The notes below the pieces were generated by a model. It made no database searches, was not told the DNA's origin, and was given only the letters and a program-made list of their open reading frames with translations. Made by a program: the position numbers and the translations under genes. Shown piece after piece: positions 25,787 through 35,606 of a DNA stretch of 64,000 bases. Origin of the DNA: Novosphingopyxis iocasae (GTDB lineage Bacteria; Pseudomonadota; Alphaproteobacteria; Sphingomonadales; Sphingomonadaceae); assembly GCF_014334095.1 (NCBI RefSeq), contig NZ_CP060495.1:581001-645000 (forward strand), written 5' to 3'. Position 1 is the stretch's first letter; each line of letters opens with the position of its first letter.

Positions 25787-26518
25787 ATGGCAAGCGAAGC
25801 CTCCCAAAAGGTAACAGGCGCGATGGTGATGGCTGCGGGCCTGGGAAAGCGGATGCGCCCGCTAACCGCCAGCACGCCGAAACCGCTGGTGCGCGTTGCC
25901 GGGCGGCCGCTGATCGATCATACGCTGGAGCATCTGGCCAGGGCAGGCGTCTCGCATGTGGTGGTCAACGTCCATTATCTCGCCGACGCGCTAGAGGGCC
26001 ATGTCCAGACGGCTCCGTTCGGCATGGACTATACGGTCTCGGACGAACGAGAGAAGCTACTGGAAACCGGCGGCGGCCTCGTCAAAGCACTACCGAAGAT
26101 CGCGTCCGATCCTTTTTACTGCGTGAACAGCGACAATATCTGGGTTGATGGGCCGCGCTCGGCGCTTGTTCAGCTGGCCGAGGAATGGGACGGTGAGCGC
26201 ATGGACGCGCTACTGTTGCTCGTGCCGCACGCACGGGCGCACCACCATGGCGGCAGCGGGGATTTTCACCTCGACGGTGCAGGACGCATTTCGCGGCGAA
26301 TGGAGCGCAAGGTCGCGCCGTTCATCTTCACCGGCGTCCAGTTGATGGCGAAATCCCTGGTCGAAGGCCCGGACGGTGAGGCATTCAGCACCAACCGCTT
26401 CTGGGACAGGGCGATCGAGGCGGGCCGTCTTTACGGCAGCATCTTTGACGGCGAGTGGTTCGACATCGGCACGCCCGCCGCCATCAAACCGACCGAAGCC
26501 TGGTTTGCCAATGGCTGA
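25787..26518 (+). CDS. murU: MurU-type N-acetylmuramate-1-phosphate uridylyltransferase
   Basis: Sugar-nucleotidyltransferase (243 residues) with the signature MVMAAGLGKRMRPLT...PKPLV, the ETGGGLVKALP segment, NSDNIW metal site and GEWFDIGTP near the end. Placed directly after amgK (stop TGA then ATG two bases on), it should convert MurNAc-1-P and UTP to UDP-MurNAc in the peptidoglycan salvage route described in Pseudomonas putida and Caulobacter. A mannose-1-phosphate guanylyltransferase-like role cannot be excluded on sequence alone, but the pairing argues for MurU. The frame is open upstream; 25787 gives the natural start. Confidence 0.86.
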   Translation: MASEASQKVTGAMVMAAGLGKRMRPLTASTPKPLVRVAGRPLIDHTLEHLARAGVSHVVVNVHYLADALEGHVQTAPFGMDYTVSDEREKLLETGGGLVKALPKIASDPFYCVNSDNIWVDGPRSALVQLAEEWDGERMDALLLLVPHARAHHHGGSGDFHLDGAGRISRRMERKVAPFIFTGVQLMAKSLVEGPDGEAFSTNRFWDRAIEAGRLYGSIFDGEWFDIGTPAAIKPTEAWFANG

Positions 26519-26539
26519 GCGGGGCTGATCGAAGGGCCG

Positions 26540-29536
26540 ATGGGCAGCAGGGCCAAGCCAGCCGTTTACACCATTCCGGCGCATCGCGGTTTCGCCGACG
26601 CCCTGGCGGCCGGAATGCTGGACCGTTTCGCCGAGGCAGAGCGCGGGCTTTCCGGCGGCATGGTGCTGGTGCCCAACAACCGCGCCGCGCGGGCCATTAC
26701 CGATGCGTTCGTTCGCCGCGCCGCGCCTGGCCTGCTGCTGCCGCGTATGGTGCCGGTGGGAGACCTCGATATCGGCGAGTCGCTTGGGCTGGCGCTGGAT
26801 CCGGTCGGCGCAGATGTGCCGCCCGCGGTCGATCCGCTGACACGCAAGCTCGCGGTCGCGCGCATCGTCCAGCGGCGCATGCGCATCGATGACGAGCGAG
26901 TGAGCGCGCCCGAAGCGCTGCGTCTTGCGGACCAATTCGCCCGCGCGCTCGATCAGCTGGTGATCGAGCGGAAGGAGCCAGCTGCGCTAGACGCCCTGCC
27001 GCTCGCCGAAGAGTTGGCCGATCATTACCGCCGCTCGCTGAAGTTGTTCGCCGATGTGGCAGGCGATTGGCAGAGGCATCTTAGCTCCATTGGGCGCATC
27101 GACGTTGCCGACCGGCGCAATCGCCTGCTGGACGGTGTCGCCGCACGCTGGCGCGAAAGCCCGCCGCCCGGCTTCGTGGTTGCCGCAGGCGTCACCACTG
27201 CGGCTCCGGCTGTCGCAGGGCTTCTTCGCGCGGTGGCGGAGCTGGAGCGCGGGCAGGTAGTGCTGCCCGATCTGGATATCGCCATGCCGGATGAGGAATG
27301 GGCGGAAATCGGCCCCCATGCCCCGCGTGAGGAAGGGCTGACACCCGAACCTTCGCTGGAAACCCATCCACAATTCCACCTGAAACTTCTGCTCGATCGC
27401 ATGGGTATCGCCCGCGATGAGGTGATGCGCTGGGTGCGCTCGGGCGAGAGCGATGCGTCGCCGCGCCGGGCCCATGCTATCAGCAACGCCTTTGCACCCC
27501 CTGAAGCGACCGGGAAATGGCGCGATCTACCATCCGAGCGCCGTAGCTTGGCGGGTGTACGCGTGCTCGAAGCGCCCGACAGCGCAGCCGAAGCGCAGGC
27601 GATTGCGATCCTGATCCGCGAGGCGCTGGAAGAACCGGGCAAGCGGGCAGCGCTCGCCACGCCCGATCGCGAACTTGCACGGCGGGTCGCAGTCCATCTC
27701 AAGCGTTGGGGGATCGAGGCGGACGATAGCGCCGGGCGGCCCTTGTCCGAACAACCGGTGGGAACGCTAATGCTGGCGTTGGCTGAGGCTGCAGCGCAGG
27801 ATTTCGCGCCCGTGGCGCTGCTCACGCTGCTGAAGCATCCGCTCGTGCGCAATGCGGACGAGGCCCAGCGGCTCGCCTGGCTGGACCGCGTCCGGACGCT
27901 CGATTTGCTGCTGCGCGGCCCGCGATCGGCGGGCGGGCTGGGCGGCATCGCTGAACGGATAGACCGCCGGATAGCCGATGACGAAGAGCGTCGGCTGGAT
28001 ACGGGGAAGTGGAAACAGCTGAAAGGCTGGTGGTCCGAACTGGCGCCGCAGCTCGCTCCTCTGCGGCAGGCGGGTCGCTCGGTAAACGCGGCCTTGGAAG
28101 CCTTGCGCATTGTGAGCGAAGCACTCGCGGGAGATCGCGTGTGGCGCGGCCGAGAGGGCCGGATGCTGGCCGAACTTTCGACCGATCTGGAAGCCGGTGC
28201 CGCGTTCGGTCCTGATCTTGCCGAGGCCGAAGAATTGCCGGCCTGGATCGAAACCCTGCTGGCCGACATTGCGGTACGCCCGGCCTATGGGGGCCATCCG
28301 CGCGTTGCCATCTACGGTTTGCTGGAAGCGCGTTTGCAGCAGGCGGACCTCGTCATCTGCGGCGGGTTGAACGAGGGCACTTGGCCCACGCTGCCGCAGC
28401 CCGACCCATGGCTTGCACCGCGGATCCGGCGCGAACTGGGCCTGCCCGCGCTGGAACGCTCGATCGGGCTGGCCGCGCATGATCTTGCCGGCTTGATGGG
28501 CGCGCCCGAAGTCGTGCTGAGCCGCGCGCGGCGGGATCGGGGCGGGCCGGGCGTCGCTTCCCGCTTCCTGCTCCGATTGCAGGCGATGGCGGGCAGCAAT
28601 CTGCGATCGGATGAGCGGGCCCTGGCGCTCGCCGCGGCAATCGATGCGCCGGAGACCGTCATTCCCGCCGAGCGTCCCGAACCGCGCCCGTCTGCCGACC
28701 AGCGGCGCGTGGCGCTCAACATCACCGATCTTGACCGACTGAAGGCGGACCCGTTCGCTTTCTACGCGGGCCGCATTCTGGGGCTGCGACGCCTCGATCC
28801 GGTCGATGCAGACCCGACACCCGCCTGGCGCGGCACGGCGGTGCATGACATCCTGGAGCTGTGGGCCAAGGAGGATGGCTGCGATCCCGCCAAGCTGCAC
28901 GAACGCGCCGTCGCGCTACTCGGCAGCCAGGGGGCTCATCCTCTGATGCGGGCCTTGTGGGAGCCGCGTCTGCTGCAGGCCATCGACTGGATTGCCGAAG
29001 AAACCGTGCGGCTGCGCGACCAGGAGGGCCGCGTGATCGCCGCGATCGAGAAGCAGGGCCGGATCGATTATGAAGGCGTGACGCTGAAGGGGCGGGTCGA
29101 CCGGATCGATCGCTGCGCCGACGGATCGCTGGTGATCGTCGATTACAAGACCGGCAAGCCACCCGGCAAATCGCAGGTGCGCGCGGGTTATGCGCTCCAA
29201 CTGGGCCTGACCGGCCTGATCGTCGAGCGCGGCGGAGTGGAGGGCCTGTCCGGCCATGCAGGCGGCTTTGAATATTGGTCGCTGGGCAAGGCCCCGAACG
29301 GCGCGCGCAAGGGCGAGCTTGGCTATATCGACACGCCAATCGGCGGCCGCGGCGATGATGCGATCGCGGCAGATGATTTCGTCGCACATGCCGCCCATCA
29401 TGTGCACGAAGCAATCCAGACGTGGCTCACCGGCGATGCGCCCTTCACCGCGATGTTGCACCCGGAATATTCGCCTTATGGCGATTACGACCATCTGATG
29501 CGTCTCGACGAATGGTATGGAAAGGGCGCTTCGTGA
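26540..29536 (+). CDS. addB: Double-strand break repair protein AddB (alphaproteobacterial type)
   Basis: Subunit B (998 residues) of the AddAB helicase-nuclease, which processes DNA ends for RecA loading. The N-terminal half starts with the alphaproteobacterial AddB pattern YTIPAHRGFADALAAGMLDRF and MVLVPNNRAARAITDAF. The C-terminal PD-(D/E)XK nuclease domain shows LKGRVDRID and VIVDYKTGKPPGKSQ. I do not see the four-cysteine iron-sulphur arrangement of Bacillus AddB. The stop overlaps the addA start by GTGA (29533-29536), so the subunits are translationally coupled. It follows murU after 21 bases. Confidence 0.95.
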   Translation: MGSRAKPAVYTIPAHRGFADALAAGMLDRFAEAERGLSGGMVLVPNNRAARAITDAFVRRAAPGLLLPRMVPVGDLDIGESLGLALDPVGADVPPAVDPLTRKLAVARIVQRRMRIDDERVSAPEALRLADQFARALDQLVIERKEPAALDALPLAEELADHYRRSLKLFADVAGDWQRHLSSIGRIDVADRRNRLLDGVAARWRESPPPGFVVAAGVTTAAPAVAGLLRAVAELERGQVVLPDLDIAMPDEEWAEIGPHAPREEGLTPEPSLETHPQFHLKLLLDRMGIARDEVMRWVRSGESDASPRRAHAISNAFAPPEATGKWRDLPSERRSLAGVRVLEAPDSAAEAQAIAILIREALEEPGKRAALATPDRELARRVAVHLKRWGIEADDSAGRPLSEQPVGTLMLALAEAAAQDFAPVALLTLLKHPLVRNADEAQRLAWLDRVRTLDLLLRGPRSAGGLGGIAERIDRRIADDEERRLDTGKWKQLKGWWSELAPQLAPLRQAGRSVNAALEALRIVSEALAGDRVWRGREGRMLAELSTDLEAGAAFGPDLAEAEELPAWIETLLADIAVRPAYGGHPRVAIYGLLEARLQQADLVICGGLNEGTWPTLPQPDPWLAPRIRRELGLPALERSIGLAAHDLAGLMGAPEVVLSRARRDRGGPGVASRFLLRLQAMAGSNLRSDERALALAAAIDAPETVIPAERPEPRPSADQRRVALNITDLDRLKADPFAFYAGRILGLRRLDPVDADPTPAWRGTAVHDILELWAKEDGCDPAKLHERAVALLGSQGAHPLMRALWEPRLLQAIDWIAEETVRLRDQEGRVIAAIEKQGRIDYEGVTLKGRVDRIDRCADGSLVIVDYKTGKPPGKSQVRAGYALQLGLTGLIVERGGVEGLSGHAGGFEYWSLGKAPNGARKGELGYIDTPIGGRGDDAIAADDFVAHAAHHVHEAIQTWLTGDAPFTAMLHPEYSPYGDYDHLMRLDEWYGKGAS

Positions 29537-32500
29537 CGGACGGCCTACTCCATCCACTGCGCGGCAATCAGCGCGAGGCGGTGGCACCGGACCGCGATGT
29601 CTGGCTGAGCGCATCGGCGGGCACCGGCAAGACGCAGGTGCTCACCGCGCGCGTGTTCCGATTGCTGCTGGCAGGATCTGCTCCCGAGAACCTGCTCTGC
29701 CTCACCTTTACCAAGGCGGGTGCGGCGGAGATGGCGAACCGCATCAATGCACGCCTTGCCGCGTGGGTGCGGATGAAGCCCGAGCCGCTCGCCGCGGACC
29801 TCAAAGCCATCGGCGCCGCCTTCGGCCCCGAGGATCAAGAGCGCGCGCGGCGGCTGTTCGCCAAGGTGCTCGACGCGCCGGGCGGGGGCCTGCGTATCCA
29901 GACGATCCACAGCTTCTGCCAGACCCTGCTCGCCGCCTTTCCGGCAGAGGCCGGTCTGGTGCCGGGCTTCGCACCGCTGGAAGAACGCGATCAGTTGCAG
30001 CTGCGCCGTCAGGTGCTGGCCGATCTGGTGTCCGACGCGGCGGGTGAGGGGCGCGCCTGGCTGATCGATGCGATCCAGCAGCTGAGCCTGCGGCTTGGTG
30101 AACAGGGGGCGGAGAGCTTCCTCATCCGCTGTGCATCCGCGCCCGATGCGATGGCGCTGGTTCCCGACAGCCTGGAGGGCGCGGAAGTCTTTGCGCGCCG
30201 CATCGCGGGGGTCGAGATCGAGGGCGATCCGGAAGCCTGGCTTGCCAACCAATGTGCCGCCGTCGATCAGAATTTGCTGCGCAGCATTCGTGCGCACAAT
30301 GCCGATTGGAAGGCAAAGACGGGCGCGGAGAATGTCGCCAAAATCAATGCCTGGATGGCGCTTGACGCGGCAGACCGCGCGGCCAGTCTGGCCGATCTCA
30401 ACAGCGTATGGGCCACCCAGAAAGGCGAACTGACGAAGCGCGCGCCCAAGGCAGAAGGTTATGCCGAAGACGCGCAAGCGATGCTGGACTGGTGCGGGCA
30501 TTTGCAGGCGCAGGTCGGCCTTGCCCGCTTTGCCGCCCTTTATGCTGGCGCACTGGCGGCGGGACGGGCCTATTCGGATGCCTATGCGCTGGCCAAGCGT
30601 CGCCGCGCTGTCGTCGATTTTGACGATCTTATCCGCCGCGCGGCACGCCTGCTTGCCCAGCCGGGCATCGGCGAATGGATCCGCTTCAAACTGGATGCGC
30701 GCATCGATCATGTGCTGGTGGACGAGGCGCAGGACACCAACCGCGCCCAGTGGGACATCATCGAGGCGGTAACCGAGGATTTCTTTACCGGCGTCGGCGC
30801 GCAGGGCGGTCGGCTCCGCACGGTGTTCACCGTGGGCGATTTCAAGCAGGCGATCTTCGGGTTTCAGGGCACCGATCCGGAGCAATATCGCGACGCGCGC
30901 GAGCGGCTTCATCAACGGATCGAGCAGCTTGCCACCGATCCCAATCGCGACGAGCCGCGCGAGCTGGCGCGGCTGGACCTCGCCACCAGCTTCCGTTCGA
31001 CCGAACCGATCCTGAAGCTAGTCGATGCACTGGTTGGTGAGCGCGGGCATCAAGCTTTTGGTCTGGAGTCGCCGGTCGCTCCGCATATCGGGGTGAAGCC
31101 CGATGTGGGGGAGGTTCTGTTGCTGCGGCCCGTTCGCCCCGTCGACGACTGGCAGTCCGAGGAGGATGAGGAGAGCTGGCTGGCCGAAGAAAAGCTGGCC
31201 TATGCGCGCAAGCTGGCGGCGCAGATCAAGCAGTGGTTGAAAGAGGCACCGGTTCTCGCCACCACCGGCAAGAAGCTGGCGCCCGGCGATATCATGATTT
31301 TGGTGCGGCGGCGCTCCGAGCTGGCGTCTCTCTTGGTCGCCCGGCTCTATGCGGAGGGTGTGCCGGTGGCGGGCGTCGATCGCCTGCGCCTTGGTCAGCC
31401 ATTGGCGGTGAAAGACCTGCTTGCGGCGATCCGTTTCGCTGTGCAGCCGGAAGACGATCTCAACCTCGCCGAATTGCTGGTATCGCCGCTGATCGGGTGG
31501 AGCCAGGACGATCTGCTCCGTTATGGTTGGCGCGGGCCGGGGGCGCGGGGCCGGACGCTCTGGCGCCATCTGCGCGAACAGGCGGAGCTGACGGACGGGA
31601 TCGCGCCGCTACGCGATCTTCTGGCGCGGGCGGATTTCGGAACGCCGCACGAATTTCTTGAAAACATTCTTTCCGGCCCGATCGATGGTCGCCGCCGCCT
31701 CGTTGCTCGCCTGGGGCGCGAGGCGCTCGATCCGATCGGGGAGCTGATCAACGCCGCCTTTCTGTTCGAGGCTAACCATCACGCTTCTCTTCAGGGCTTC
31801 CTCGATTGGTTCGATCGCGGCGATGTCGATGTGAAGCGCGAACAGGCCGGGGTGAGCGGTGAGGTCCGCGTGATGACGGTGCATGGCTCCAAGGGACTGC
31901 AGGCGCCGCTTGTGATCCTGGCGGATACGACCGCGGATCCCACGAAGACACCCGATCGCAGCTTCGATTTGCGCCTCGACGATGCCGATCTACCGGTTCT
32001 GGCGCTGCGAAAGGAGGAGCGGGCAGGGCGGCTGGCGGAAGCGGCTGCGATGGCCGAAGCGCGTGACCTGGAGGAGCATTGGCGGCTTCTTTACGTGGCG
32101 CTGACGCGGGCGGAAGAGCGGCTGGTGCTTGCTGGCTCACTGGGGGTGCGCGCCAAGGATGTGCCCGAGCATAGCTGGTACGCCGCGCTCGACCGCGCGA
32201 TGGACGGCATGGGACTGGAATGGGAAGAGGATGCCGATTGGGGTGCGGTACGGCGCTTCGCGGGTAGCGATGTCGCCAAGGAGAAAGGGCCGTCTGCAAC
32301 GGACGATCTGCCGTCCACGCCCTTGCCCGCCTGGCTGCATAGTCCTGCACCGGAAGAAAGCCGTCCGCCGCGCCCGCTTGCGCCATCTGGCAGCGGAGAG
32401 GACGATGCCGCCGCCGCGCCGCCAGATCCGAAGCGCCGGGCCGCAGCGGAGCGCGGGCGGTTGCTGCACGGACTGTTCGAGCATCTTCCCAGCGCCGATC

Positions 32501-32937
32501 CGGACCGGCGCCACGAACTGGCGCTGGCCTGGCTCGCCCGCCGTGCGCCGGATCTGGAGGAGGGACAGCGCAGCGAGATTTACGAAAGCGTGGCCCGCGT
32601 GCTGGACGATCCGCGCTGGTCCGCCATCTTTGCGCCCACCGCACTGGCCGAAGCGCCGATCGCCGCGGTTGTCGGCGAAAGCGTGATCGCGGGTACGGTT
32701 GACCGGCTTCTGATAGAGCCGGAGCGCATTCTGGTGATCGATTTCAAGACGGGCGCTGCGATTCCGGGAAGCGCGGATGCGGTGCCCACGGCCTATAAGC
32801 GGCAGATGGCCCGCTATGCCGCCGCGCTGGGCACCATTTTCCCCGATCGCCCAGTGGAAACGGCATTGCTTTACTCGCACGGGCCAACCTTGATCGAGCT
32901 CGGTCCGGCGCAGCTTGCCGAACACAGCCCGGCTTGA
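29533..32937 (+). CDS. addA: Double-strand break repair helicase AddA
   Basis: UvrD-type helicase-nuclease subunit (1134 residues). It has Walker A SASAGTGKT with Lys33, motif Ia TFTKAGAAEM, motif II VDEAQDTNRAQW, motif III FTVGDFKQAIFGFQG, motif V VMTVHGSKGLQAP, motif VI YVALTRAEERL and a C-terminal nuclease domain with VIDFKTG. The GTG at 29533 overlaps the addB stop; the same frame is open further upstream inside addB but is not supported. trxA follows after a 90-base gap. Confidence 0.96.
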   Translation: MTDGLLHPLRGNQREAVAPDRDVWLSASAGTGKTQVLTARVFRLLLAGSAPENLLCLTFTKAGAAEMANRINARLAAWVRMKPEPLAADLKAIGAAFGPEDQERARRLFAKVLDAPGGGLRIQTIHSFCQTLLAAFPAEAGLVPGFAPLEERDQLQLRRQVLADLVSDAAGEGRAWLIDAIQQLSLRLGEQGAESFLIRCASAPDAMALVPDSLEGAEVFARRIAGVEIEGDPEAWLANQCAAVDQNLLRSIRAHNADWKAKTGAENVAKINAWMALDAADRAASLADLNSVWATQKGELTKRAPKAEGYAEDAQAMLDWCGHLQAQVGLARFAALYAGALAAGRAYSDAYALAKRRRAVVDFDDLIRRAARLLAQPGIGEWIRFKLDARIDHVLVDEAQDTNRAQWDIIEAVTEDFFTGVGAQGGRLRTVFTVGDFKQAIFGFQGTDPEQYRDARERLHQRIEQLATDPNRDEPRELARLDLATSFRSTEPILKLVDALVGERGHQAFGLESPVAPHIGVKPDVGEVLLLRPVRPVDDWQSEEDEESWLAEEKLAYARKLAAQIKQWLKEAPVLATTGKKLAPGDIMILVRRRSELASLLVARLYAEGVPVAGVDRLRLGQPLAVKDLLAAIRFAVQPEDDLNLAELLVSPLIGWSQDDLLRYGWRGPGARGRTLWRHLREQAELTDGIAPLRDLLARADFGTPHEFLENILSGPIDGRRRLVARLGREALDPIGELINAAFLFEANHHASLQGFLDWFDRGDVDVKREQAGVSGEVRVMTVHGSKGLQAPLVILADTTADPTKTPDRSFDLRLDDADLPVLALRKEERAGRLAEAAAMAEARDLEEHWRLLYVALTRAEERLVLAGSLGVRAKDVPEHSWYAALDRAMDGMGLEWEEDADWGAVRRFAGSDVAKEKGPSATDDLPSTPLPAWLHSPAPEESRPPRPLAPSGSGEDDAAAAPPDPKRRAAAERGRLLHGLFEHLPSADPDRRHELALAWLARRAPDLEEGQRSEIYESVARVLDDPRWSAIFAPTALAEAPIAAVVGESVIAGTVDRLLIEPERILVIDFKTGAAIPGSADAVPTAYKRQMARYAAALGTIFPDRPVETALLYSHGPTLIELGPAQLAEHSPA

Positions 32938-33027
32938 GCCTGCCCAAGCTTTCATATCGCCAGCGAAACTTGTGCGGACCGCTGCGCGTTTCTACCTTCG
33001 AAACAACCCATTCAAGGAGTAATGATC

Positions 33028-33345
33028 ATGGCCACCAAGGCAGTTGGCGACGACAATTTCGAACAGGACGTTTTGAAGGCTGACGGGCCCGTGCTCGTCG
33101 ATTTCTGGGCCGAATGGTGCGGACCGTGCAAGATGATCGGCCCATCGCTGGAAGAGATCAGCGAAGAGCTGGACGGCGTTACGATCGCCAAGCTCAACAT
33201 CGACGATCACCCCAACACGCCCGGCAAATATGGCGTTCGCGGCATCCCGACGATGATTCTTTTCAAGGATGGTCAGCCGGTCGAAACAAAGGTTGGTGCC
33301 GCGCCCAAGGCGCAGATCAAGAGCTGGCTTGAAGGCGCGCTCTAA
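33028..33345 (+). CDS. trxA: Thioredoxin
   Basis: Cytosolic disulfide reductase (105 residues) with the active site WCGPC (Cys31, Cys34), [14 protein letters not shown], the cis-proline in GIPTM and the final GAxxK helix. Two ATGs are close together; 33028 is preferred because AAGGAG (33014-33019) lies eight bases before it, against two bases for 33022. A separate promoter in the 90-base gap after addA is likely because thioredoxin is highly expressed, but I could not define it. Downstream lies palindromic repeat copy B. Confidence 0.97.
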   Translation: MATKAVGDDNFEQDVLKADGPVLVDFWAEWCGPCKMIGPSLEEISEELDGVTIAKLNIDDHPNTPGKYGVRGIPTMILFKDGQPVETKVGAAPKAQIKSWLEGAL

Positions 33346-33363
33346 GCGCCACGTCTGCTGGAG

Positions 33364-33455
33364 ACCGTAAGTCCTGAGCCTGTCGAAGGACGTTTCTCGG
33401 CTGGGCGCTCGTGCGCTTTCGAGAAGCGGGCTTCGACAGGCTCAGCCCTTTCGGC
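33364..33455. repeat. Dispersed palindromic repeat, copy B
   Basis: CTGAGCCTGTCGAAG (33374-33388) and CTTCGACAGGCTCAG (33431-33445) are perfect 15-base inverted arms with a 42-base centre. The left flank CCGTAAG and the stretch after the arm (CGTTTCTCGGC) match copy A inside mtaB. It lies in the gap between the convergent trxA and inositol-monophosphatase family genes, where its hairpin could also stop transcription from both sides. Confidence 0.88.
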
Positions 33456-33499
33456 CTTGGGTATTGAAATGCGCGCGTAGCGACGATCCCTTAGGGGCG

Positions 33500-34294
33500 C
33501 TACAGGAGGACGCGCGCCGCCTCATCCCACAGATCCGGCGTCGCGGCGGCAAGCATGCCGGTCATCTCCGTCTGATCGGGTCGGTAGGCCGTGCCATCGA
33601 AACGTGCGACCGTGCCGCCCGCCTCGTTCAGAAACAGCGCGCCAGCGGCATGATCCCATGGAAGCGAGCGGCGATAGATCGTGATGTCGTGCTGGCCGGT
33701 GGCGAGCATCGGATATTGCTCGGCCGCGCACATCGGCGGGGGCACGATCTCGAAATGGGCCGCCGCCGCGGCGTCGACGCGAATACGTTCTTCGCCTTCC
33801 ATGAAGCTGGTGTAGAGCGCGATGACGGGCTTGTCCTTGCCGCTTCCTTTCGAATGCAGCGGATCGCCGTTGATCCATGCGCCAGCCCCGCGATGGGCGT
33901 GGCACAGACGCTTCGACACCGGATCATAGATCCACCCGGCTTCCGTCTCTCCGCCGCGCACCAGCGCGATCAGGATGCCGAAGGGCGATCGGCCCGCGGC
34001 GAAATTGCTGGTGCCGTCGATCGGATCGATCACCCAGCAGACCGGCTCATGAATGCGGTCCATCACCGAAGGATCCGCCGCCGTCGCCTCTTCACCCAGG
34101 ATTGCGGCGTCGGGCAGAAGCTCGCTTAGCCTGTCGGTGAGGAAGCGTTCGCTCTCGCGGTCCGCCACGGTGACGAGATCGCCGGGGCTCTTTTCCTCGA
34201 TCTGGTCGTCGGAGAGATCGCGGAAGCGGGTCAGGATGATGGTTTCGCCGCACTCGCGCATGATGGCTGCGACGGGTTCGTACAGGTCGTGCAT
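33500..34294 (-). CDS. Inositol monophosphatase family protein
   Basis: Mg2+-dependent phosphatase of the IMPase/HisN/CysQ family (264 residues from this start). Metal-binding motifs are LGEEAT, WVIDPIDGTSNF and LPWDHAAG. Candidate substrates are histidinol phosphate, inositol phosphate or PAP; sequence motifs alone do not decide. It lies downstream of argJ. ATG 34294 has GAGG nine bases upstream; an alternative ATG at 34309 would overlap the argJ stop (TGATG). The argJ linkage makes an amino-acid biosynthetic role such as histidinol phosphatase attractive but unproven. Confidence 0.9.
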   Translation of the reverse strand: MHDLYEPVAAIMRECGETIILTRFRDLSDDQIEEKSPGDLVTVADRESERFLTDRLSELLPDAAILGEEATAADPSVMDRIHEPVCWVIDPIDGTSNFAAGRSPFGILIALVRGGETEAGWIYDPVSKRLCHAHRGAGAWINGDPLHSKGSGKDKPVIALYTSFMEGEERIRVDAAAAAHFEIVPPPMCAAEQYPMLATGQHDITIYRRSLPWDHAAGALFLNEAGGTVARFDGTAYRPDQTEMTGMLAAATPDLWDEAARVLL

Positions 34295-34308
34295 GCCGCT
34301 TGTCCTCA

Positions 34309-35538
34309 TCAGCTCCGGTAATCGGCGTTGATGCTGATATAGCCGTGCGTCAGATCGCAGGTCCACACGGTGGCGCTGCCTTCGCCGAGTCCGATATCGA
34401 CGCCGATGGCGACGTCCTGGCCCTTCAGATGTTCCGCCACCGGTGCCTCGTCATAGCCTTGGACGACCATGCCCTTGGCGGCCACCTCGGTCGCGCCGAA
34501 GCGGATGGAAAGCAGATCGCGCTCGGCAGGCTCGCCCGCTTTGCCGACCGCCATGACCACCCGGCCCCAATTGGCGTCTTCACCCGCGATCGCCGTCTTG
34601 ACGAGCGGTGAGTTGGCGATCGACAGACCGATGCGCCGCGCGCTTTCATCGCTTTCCGCGCCGGTCACCGTTATTTCGATGAATTTTTGCGCGCCCTCGC
34701 CATCGCGCACGACCTGATGGGCCAGGCTGCGGCAGACCTCTTCCAGCGCGGCGTAGAAAGCGTCCGCGCCGTCATCGTCCCAATCCGACAGCGCCGGGCC
34801 ACCTGTCTTCCCGGTTGCGAAAACGAGGACGGTGTCGCTGGTGGAAGTATCGCCGTCCACGGTGATGGCATTGAATGTGCGCCCGTTCGCCCGGTCGAGC
34901 ATTTCCTTCAGGAAGGGGGCCTCGATCGCCGCGTCGGTAAAGATATAGCCCAGCATCGTTGCCATATCGGGCGCGATCATGCCCGATCCCTTCACGATCC
35001 CGGCAAGCTGTACGGTAGCGTCGCCGACGACCGCCGATGCGCTTGCGCCCTTGGGAAAGGTATCGGTGGTGCCGATTGCAGTTGCCGCGTCTACCCAACC
35101 GCAGGGCTGGGCGGTGAACACCTCTGCAAGCCCCGCCTCCGCCTTGTCGATCGGCAGCGGCACGCCGATGACGCCGGTGGAGGAGACGAACACATCCGAC
35201 GGCTGGCAGCCGAGATGATGGGCCACGCGCGCGATGATCGTCTCCACCGCTTCACGGCCGCTCATCCCGGTGAAGGCGTTGCTGTTACCCGCATTCACGA
35301 TCAGCGCCCGCGCATGGCCGAGCAGCGCGGTCTCCTTGCCCAGTTGCACTTCGTAGGACGGGCAGCGGCTTTTCGTGAACACACCGGCGACGGTCGTGCC
35401 TTCGCTCAGCTCCGCATAGGTCATGTCGAAACGCTGTCGGCGGGTATAGCCGGCACGGGCCGTGCGCAATGTCACACCGGCGATAGCGGGCAGTTCGGGA
35501 AAGCTCGAAGGGGCGAGGGGGGAAGGGGGGAGCGCCAA
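34309..35538 (-). CDS. argJ: Bifunctional glutamate N-acetyltransferase / ornithine acetyltransferase ArgJ
   Basis: Arginine biosynthesis enzyme (409 residues) that recycles the acetyl group from N-acetylornithine to glutamate and may also start the pathway. It is a self-cleaving precursor: the cleavage site is in KGSGMIAPDMATMLG, between Ala and Thr, with the new N-terminal Thr as nucleophile. Other hallmarks are TSDTVLVFATG and the C-terminal HGYISINADYRS. The start is TTG (35538) at the position where family similarity begins (LAPSSFPELPAIAGV); an AAGG lies about 10 bases upstream. It is divergent from the small ORF before secA, with a 68-base gap that must hold the promoters. Confidence 0.95.
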   Translation of the reverse strand: MALPPSPLAPSSFPELPAIAGVTLRTARAGYTRRQRFDMTYAELSEGTTVAGVFTKSRCPSYEVQLGKETALLGHARALIVNAGNSNAFTGMSGREAVETIIARVAHHLGCQPSDVFVSSTGVIGVPLPIDKAEAGLAEVFTAQPCGWVDAATAIGTTDTFPKGASASAVVGDATVQLAGIVKGSGMIAPDMATMLGYIFTDAAIEAPFLKEMLDRANGRTFNAITVDGDTSTSDTVLVFATGKTGGPALSDWDDDGADAFYAALEEVCRSLAHQVVRDGEGAQKFIEITVTGAESDESARRIGLSIANSPLVKTAIAGEDANWGRVVMAVGKAGEPAERDLLSIRFGATEVAAKGMVVQGYDEAPVAEHLKGQDVAIGVDIGLGEGSATVWTCDLTHGYISINADYRS

Positions 35539-35606
35539 GGGCCAGTTGCCTTTCGGTCTGTTTTTGATAGGAGACGCCCAAGGAACGTTCCCGCGCGGGT
35601 CTATCG

